DNA from: Cloacimonetes bacterium UBA5284
GTDB lineage: Bacteria > Cloacimonadota > Cloacimonadia > Cloacimonadales > Cloacimonadaceae
Direction: 5' to 3'
DNA: 64,000 nt
Assembly (NCBI GenBank): GCA_002410505.1
Contig: DHSO01000052.1
Location: 1 to 64,000, forward strand
Below are positions 61,858-64,000 of the stretch, piece after piece. The notes below the pieces were generated by a model, which was not told where the DNA came from, made no database searches, and saw only the letters and a list, made by a program, of their open reading frames with translations. The position numbers were made by a program, and so were the translations under genes. Within the stretch, counting starts at the first letter, position 1. Each line of letters opens with the position of its first letter.

Positions 61858-62118
61858 TTGACAGTGCAACTGTAAAAAGAATTGACATACTGTCAAGTAA
61901 AAAAAGGTTTGCCGCTCCGCGAAGCTCTTTCTATAGTAGTTGCAAAGCAATTCCCCTTTATAGTGACACCTGAAATGTCAAATCGTGACACCCACTTGAC
62001 AAAACAGCGGAAATGCCCTCAGTTTGTGACAGCAATATGTCCATTCACCGGAATCCAAGGACGGTCAGAAGTGACGGATTTTTGTCAAATCATGACAGCA
62101 AAACGGCAGGTTGTGACA
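61858..62118. repeat. Cluster of TGACA/TGTCA pentamers, probable regulator-binding array
   Basis: Eleven or so copies of TGACA or its complement TGTCA fall in 261 bases, at 61859, 61883, 61891, 61964, 61976, 61986, 61997, 62027, 62083, 62093 and 62114. One pair forms the palindrome TTGACA-TAC-TGTCAA (61882-61896). Most plus-strand copies are preceded by G or T (GTGACA, TTGACA). Chance would give about one in this length. Position upstream of a sigma-54 activator gene suggests enhancer-type sites for that regulator or for a neighbour. Confidence 0.65.
61869..61896 (-). promoter_or_regulatory. Putative promoter of the sigma-54 activator gene
   Basis: On the minus strand TTGACA (61896-61891), 16-base spacer, TACAGT (61874-61869, 4/6). 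The -35 coincides with the right half of the TTGACA-TAC-TGTCAA palindrome, which would fit autorepression. Confidence 0.4.
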
Positions 62119-62146
62119 CACTTTTATAAATACCTGATCGCTAATA

Positions 62147-62980
62147 CTAGTCAAAGTATTTACTATACCCATCTAGCTTAAGGTGCTTATCAGATATTTT
62201 GCTCAGAATTCTCATATAGCTCAATTTTACTTCTCTTAATGATGCCATAAGAGTAACACAGAGAATTGCTATTATACTAAATAGGGTACCAACAAATGAT
62301 CCTCTTGCCCATAATGAATTGCATGAAAAGGCTTCGAATAATCCCAACTTCGATATTTCCATTGGAAGCATCATTAGGGGAATACAAACTGATGTTAATG
62401 AACCGATAAGGAGCAGAACAACAATTCCATTGATAGTTCTAAGCCTTTTTATGGACCCACTGATATCATTCTTTACAAGCCCATACTTTCTCATTAGCAC
62501 TTTACATTCATGTCTTAGATTCTCAATGTTTTTGTGAGTGTTTTCGATCTTATCGAAGCTAACAGAACAAATTGGAGAGTTACAGCCGGAATATTCATAC
62601 TCATCTATTGACTTATTTCTTAAGACTAGTCTTGTAGCAAAGCCAAGATTATCAGGACTATCGTATAATCCATAGACTTCCAATAGACATTCCGCAGCAA
62701 TTGTCTCGGGATCATCGCTGCTAGCACTCTCAAGTTGTAATAGCTTATCCCAGAATTCTTGGCTTTGAAGAATAGTGTTTCTATTGTACCATTCGAAGGG
62801 TATATTATTAATGTCATTTAGAACATTAGTCCTCTTGAATGCAATTTCACGAAATTCGTAGAGAATTCTGTTACTTACATCTTTTTCGTTAAGAACTCTC
62901 GAGATTAGAAATGCTCCAATAATCCCAATTAGCGCTGCACCACTTTGAGCTAAAGCTGAAAAAAACCAATTCCAATCCAT
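62147..62980 (-). CDS. Membrane protein with soluble helical middle domain, unknown function
   Basis: This 277-residue protein has one N-terminal helix (ALAQSGAALIGIIGAFLISRVL, about 9-30), a soluble mostly helical region (about 31-175, with KIENTHKNIENLRHECKVLM) and two C-terminal helices (IVVLLLIGSLTSVCIPLMML and SFVGTLFSIIAILCVTLMAS). The N-terminal helix with its AQSGAALIGIIGAF pattern is a theme I associate with uncharacterised accessory membrane proteins. It begins 19 bases after the DUF4062-like gene, with GAGAG in front. Codons are visibly more A/T-rich than in the operon to the left, suggesting transfer. A membrane effector is one possible role. Confidence 0.6.
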   Translation of the reverse strand: MDWNWFFSALAQSGAALIGIIGAFLISRVLNEKDVSNRILYEFREIAFKRTNVLNDINNIPFEWYNRNTILQSQEFWDKLLQLESASSDDPETIAAECLLEVYGLYDSPDNLGFATRLVLRNKSIDEYEYSGCNSPICSVSFDKIENTHKNIENLRHECKVLMRKYGLVKNDISGSIKRLRTINGIVVLLLIGSLTSVCIPLMMLPMEISKLGLFEAFSCNSLWARGSFVGTLFSIIAILCVTLMASLREVKLSYMRILSKISDKHLKLDGYSKYFD

Positions 62981-62999
62981 AATAATCTCTCAACAAATA

Positions 63000-64000
63000 T
63001 CATCTATTATTCCACTCAAGAAACTCGGGATCGTTTGAATCTTTGCCTCTGCCCATGCTGATATCCCGATTCTTGCGGTCAATCTTGAATTGGTCTAGGG
63101 ATTTGTATGGTATTGATTTCTCATCGTCTTTGTAATGGACAATATAAAAATGGAAGTTTAAATCATAGTGAGGTCCGGTTGTGATAAAGATACTCCCAGT
63201 ATTAATCAGAAACAACGGATCGATTTCTCTACGATAGACGTCTAGGATAAAGTTTGTTGCTCTACAAAGCTCTATAGCAAGGTCTTGGATAAGTGCTACA
63301 CGAAAGTCATAATCTTTGGCTAACCTTTCGTACTTTTCCGGATTCCACTCTATCTTATGATATCTCTTTTCAACGCGATAGATTTCTCGATCATTAATCA
63401 CAGAACTGTCCATAATAACATCTAGTAAATCTTGGAGAATTAATCTAAACCGGTAAAACGCTTCAGAGTACCTTTGATGATTAAACTCCCAATTCCGTGA
63501 AAGAATCCATAGTTTTAGGTTTTCGAGTTGTTCATATTTTTGGTGAGAGATCCATGGGGATGCAGATGTAAGATGAGATATCCAGTTGGACATCTCATGC
63601 ACCTCCAAAATATCAGACCATTTAGTAATGTTATACTTAACAATTTCATTTGCTTTACTTGCAGCCACTGCTACAGGACTATCACTTTCCAAGACCCATT
63701 CTTCAAGCAGTTTTGCGTGTAGTTGTCTGACAAACAAATCCTTAAAACTGTCTGAACCTTCATAGTCTTTGTACATACAGTTGCCGGATATTGATTCTTT
63801 GTACGCCTTGAGAGCAGCAATTTGTTCTTCATCATTGTGTTCTTGTGGTATTGGCGCTGTTGAGAAGAACAACATTGTTTTCTTTCCTTTCTCAGAATGC
63901 AGTTTAATCTCTTCTACCGTTCCGCTTAGGGAATGATCAGTAGGAGTACCCACTTTTGACCAGAATACTCCTATCAATAAGTCGCATGACTCAAGCAGCT
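63000..64000 (-). CDS. DUF4062-like protein, 5' end outside the window
   Basis: The reading frame is open to the right edge. The visible N-terminal part reads LLESCDLLIGVFWSKVGTPT, then SGTVEEIKLHSEKGKKTMLF, the hallmark of the DUF4062 alpha/beta domain often found at the N-terminus of accessory and defence-related proteins. About 260 further residues follow with no recognisable motif (WSDILEVHEMSNWISHLTSA, RVALIQDLAIELCRATNFIL, SIFITTGPHYDLNFHFYIVH). An in-frame TTG at 63977 is not the true start. It is paired with the membrane protein downstream, and both are A+T-rich relative to the rest of the window. Confidence 0.7.
   Translation of the reverse strand, partial: LLESCDLLIGVFWSKVGTPTDHSLSGTVEEIKLHSEKGKKTMLFFSTAPIPQEHNDEEQIAALKAYKESISGNCMYKDYEGSDSFKDLFVRQLHAKLLEEWVLESDSPVAVAASKANEIVKYNITKWSDILEVHEMSNWISHLTSASPWISHQKYEQLENLKLWILSRNWEFNHQRYSEAFYRFRLILQDLLDVIMDSSVINDREIYRVEKRYHKIEWNPEKYERLAKDYDFRVALIQDLAIELCRATNFILDVYRREIDPLFLINTGSIFITTGPHYDLNFHFYIVHYKDDEKSIPYKSLDQFKIDRKNRDISMGRGKDSNDPEFLEWNNR

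Larger units (their letters stand above)
61834..62146. other. Intergenic region with TGACA/TGTCA array
   Basis: No gene is supported in this 313-base stretch. It holds the array of TGACA pentamers and the presumed promoter of the regulator gene on the minus strand. Base composition changes to more A+T-rich just beyond its right end. Confidence 0.6.

Noticed and set aside
63000..63977. TTG at 63977 as the true start of the DUF4062-like gene
   Set aside because: The frame stays open to the window edge and encodes family-typical LLESCDL just upstream, so the gene is cut by the edge.
1..64000. CRISPR arrays, IS elements, rRNA operons, riboswitches
   Set aside because: I looked for evenly spaced repeats, transposase motifs with terminal inverted repeats, rRNA signatures and common riboswitch cores and saw none; a covariance-model search was not possible here.

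Overview
The window reads as a chromosomal segment of an anaerobic, diderm bacterium of the FCB type. The best guess is a member of the Cloacimonadota (Cloacimonas-like); this is inference, because no rRNA is present. The grounds are secreted proteins ending in a YPNPFNPST-type FlgD-like sorting domain, many lipoproteins and beta-barrel-like outer-membrane proteins, a trimeric electron-bifurcating [FeFe] hydrogenase, an Na+-NQR operon and strictly anaerobic redox control by Rex. Genes are tightly packed with 1-14 base overlaps, and almost everything is housekeeping or energy metabolism. No IS element, CRISPR array or rRNA was seen.

Layout. 1-640 is a non-coding, hairpin-rich stretch with an 8-bp tandem repeat. 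641-9828 is a methyltransferase followed by a compact run: rho, a U32 peptidase-family protein, a TPR/SPOR protein, mutS, a SurA-like lipoprotein, tadA and tRNA-Ser(CGA). 9846-10808 is an aminoglycoside/choline-kinase-like phosphotransferase. 11286-19515 is a hydrogen locus: rex, hydC, hydB, hydA, a one-domain [2Fe-2S] protein, a sensory-type [FeFe] hydrogenase with a PAS domain, and a SpoIIE-type phosphatase. Rex would report NADH/NAD+ and the sensory hydrogenase would report H2, the two products linked by HydABC. 19535-24376 holds ndk, a small unknown, uvrB, HU and a TPR lipoprotein. 24431-28888 holds an orphan umuD, a large surface protein and a TauE/SafE permease.

29256-33135 is an Na+-NQR operon, nqrBCDEF, without nqrA. 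It is followed by two small unknowns, rsmA and an outer-membrane protein. 36439-37388 is a 0.95-kb gene-free stretch of short tandem duplications and a 49-bp palindrome, leading into the SRP RNA gene (ffs). 37562-44571 holds a secreted M14 carboxypeptidase with dockerin and sorting domains, a DUF192 lipoprotein, a YibQ-like deacetylase, small envelope proteins, a cupin and an M42 aminopeptidase. 44860-50180 pairs a 1346-residue PPDK-like protein that lacks the PEP/pyruvate barrel with a long GAPDH. 50396-53027 holds a second sorted secreted protein, an ArsC-type reductase and a YgjP-type metallopeptidase.

53038-61833 is a minus-strand operon: ABC permease, murB, an exonuclease-DinG helicase fusion, and a 1425-residue regulator joining a STAND-like ATPase, TPRs, a GAF-like domain and a sigma-54 activator module. 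Its upstream region carries an extraordinary cluster of TGACA/TGTCA pentamers. From 62147 to the right edge the sequence becomes visibly more A+T-rich and carries a two-gene module, a DUF4062-like protein plus a three-helix membrane protein. This is the best candidate in the window for an undescribed, probably defence-related, system.
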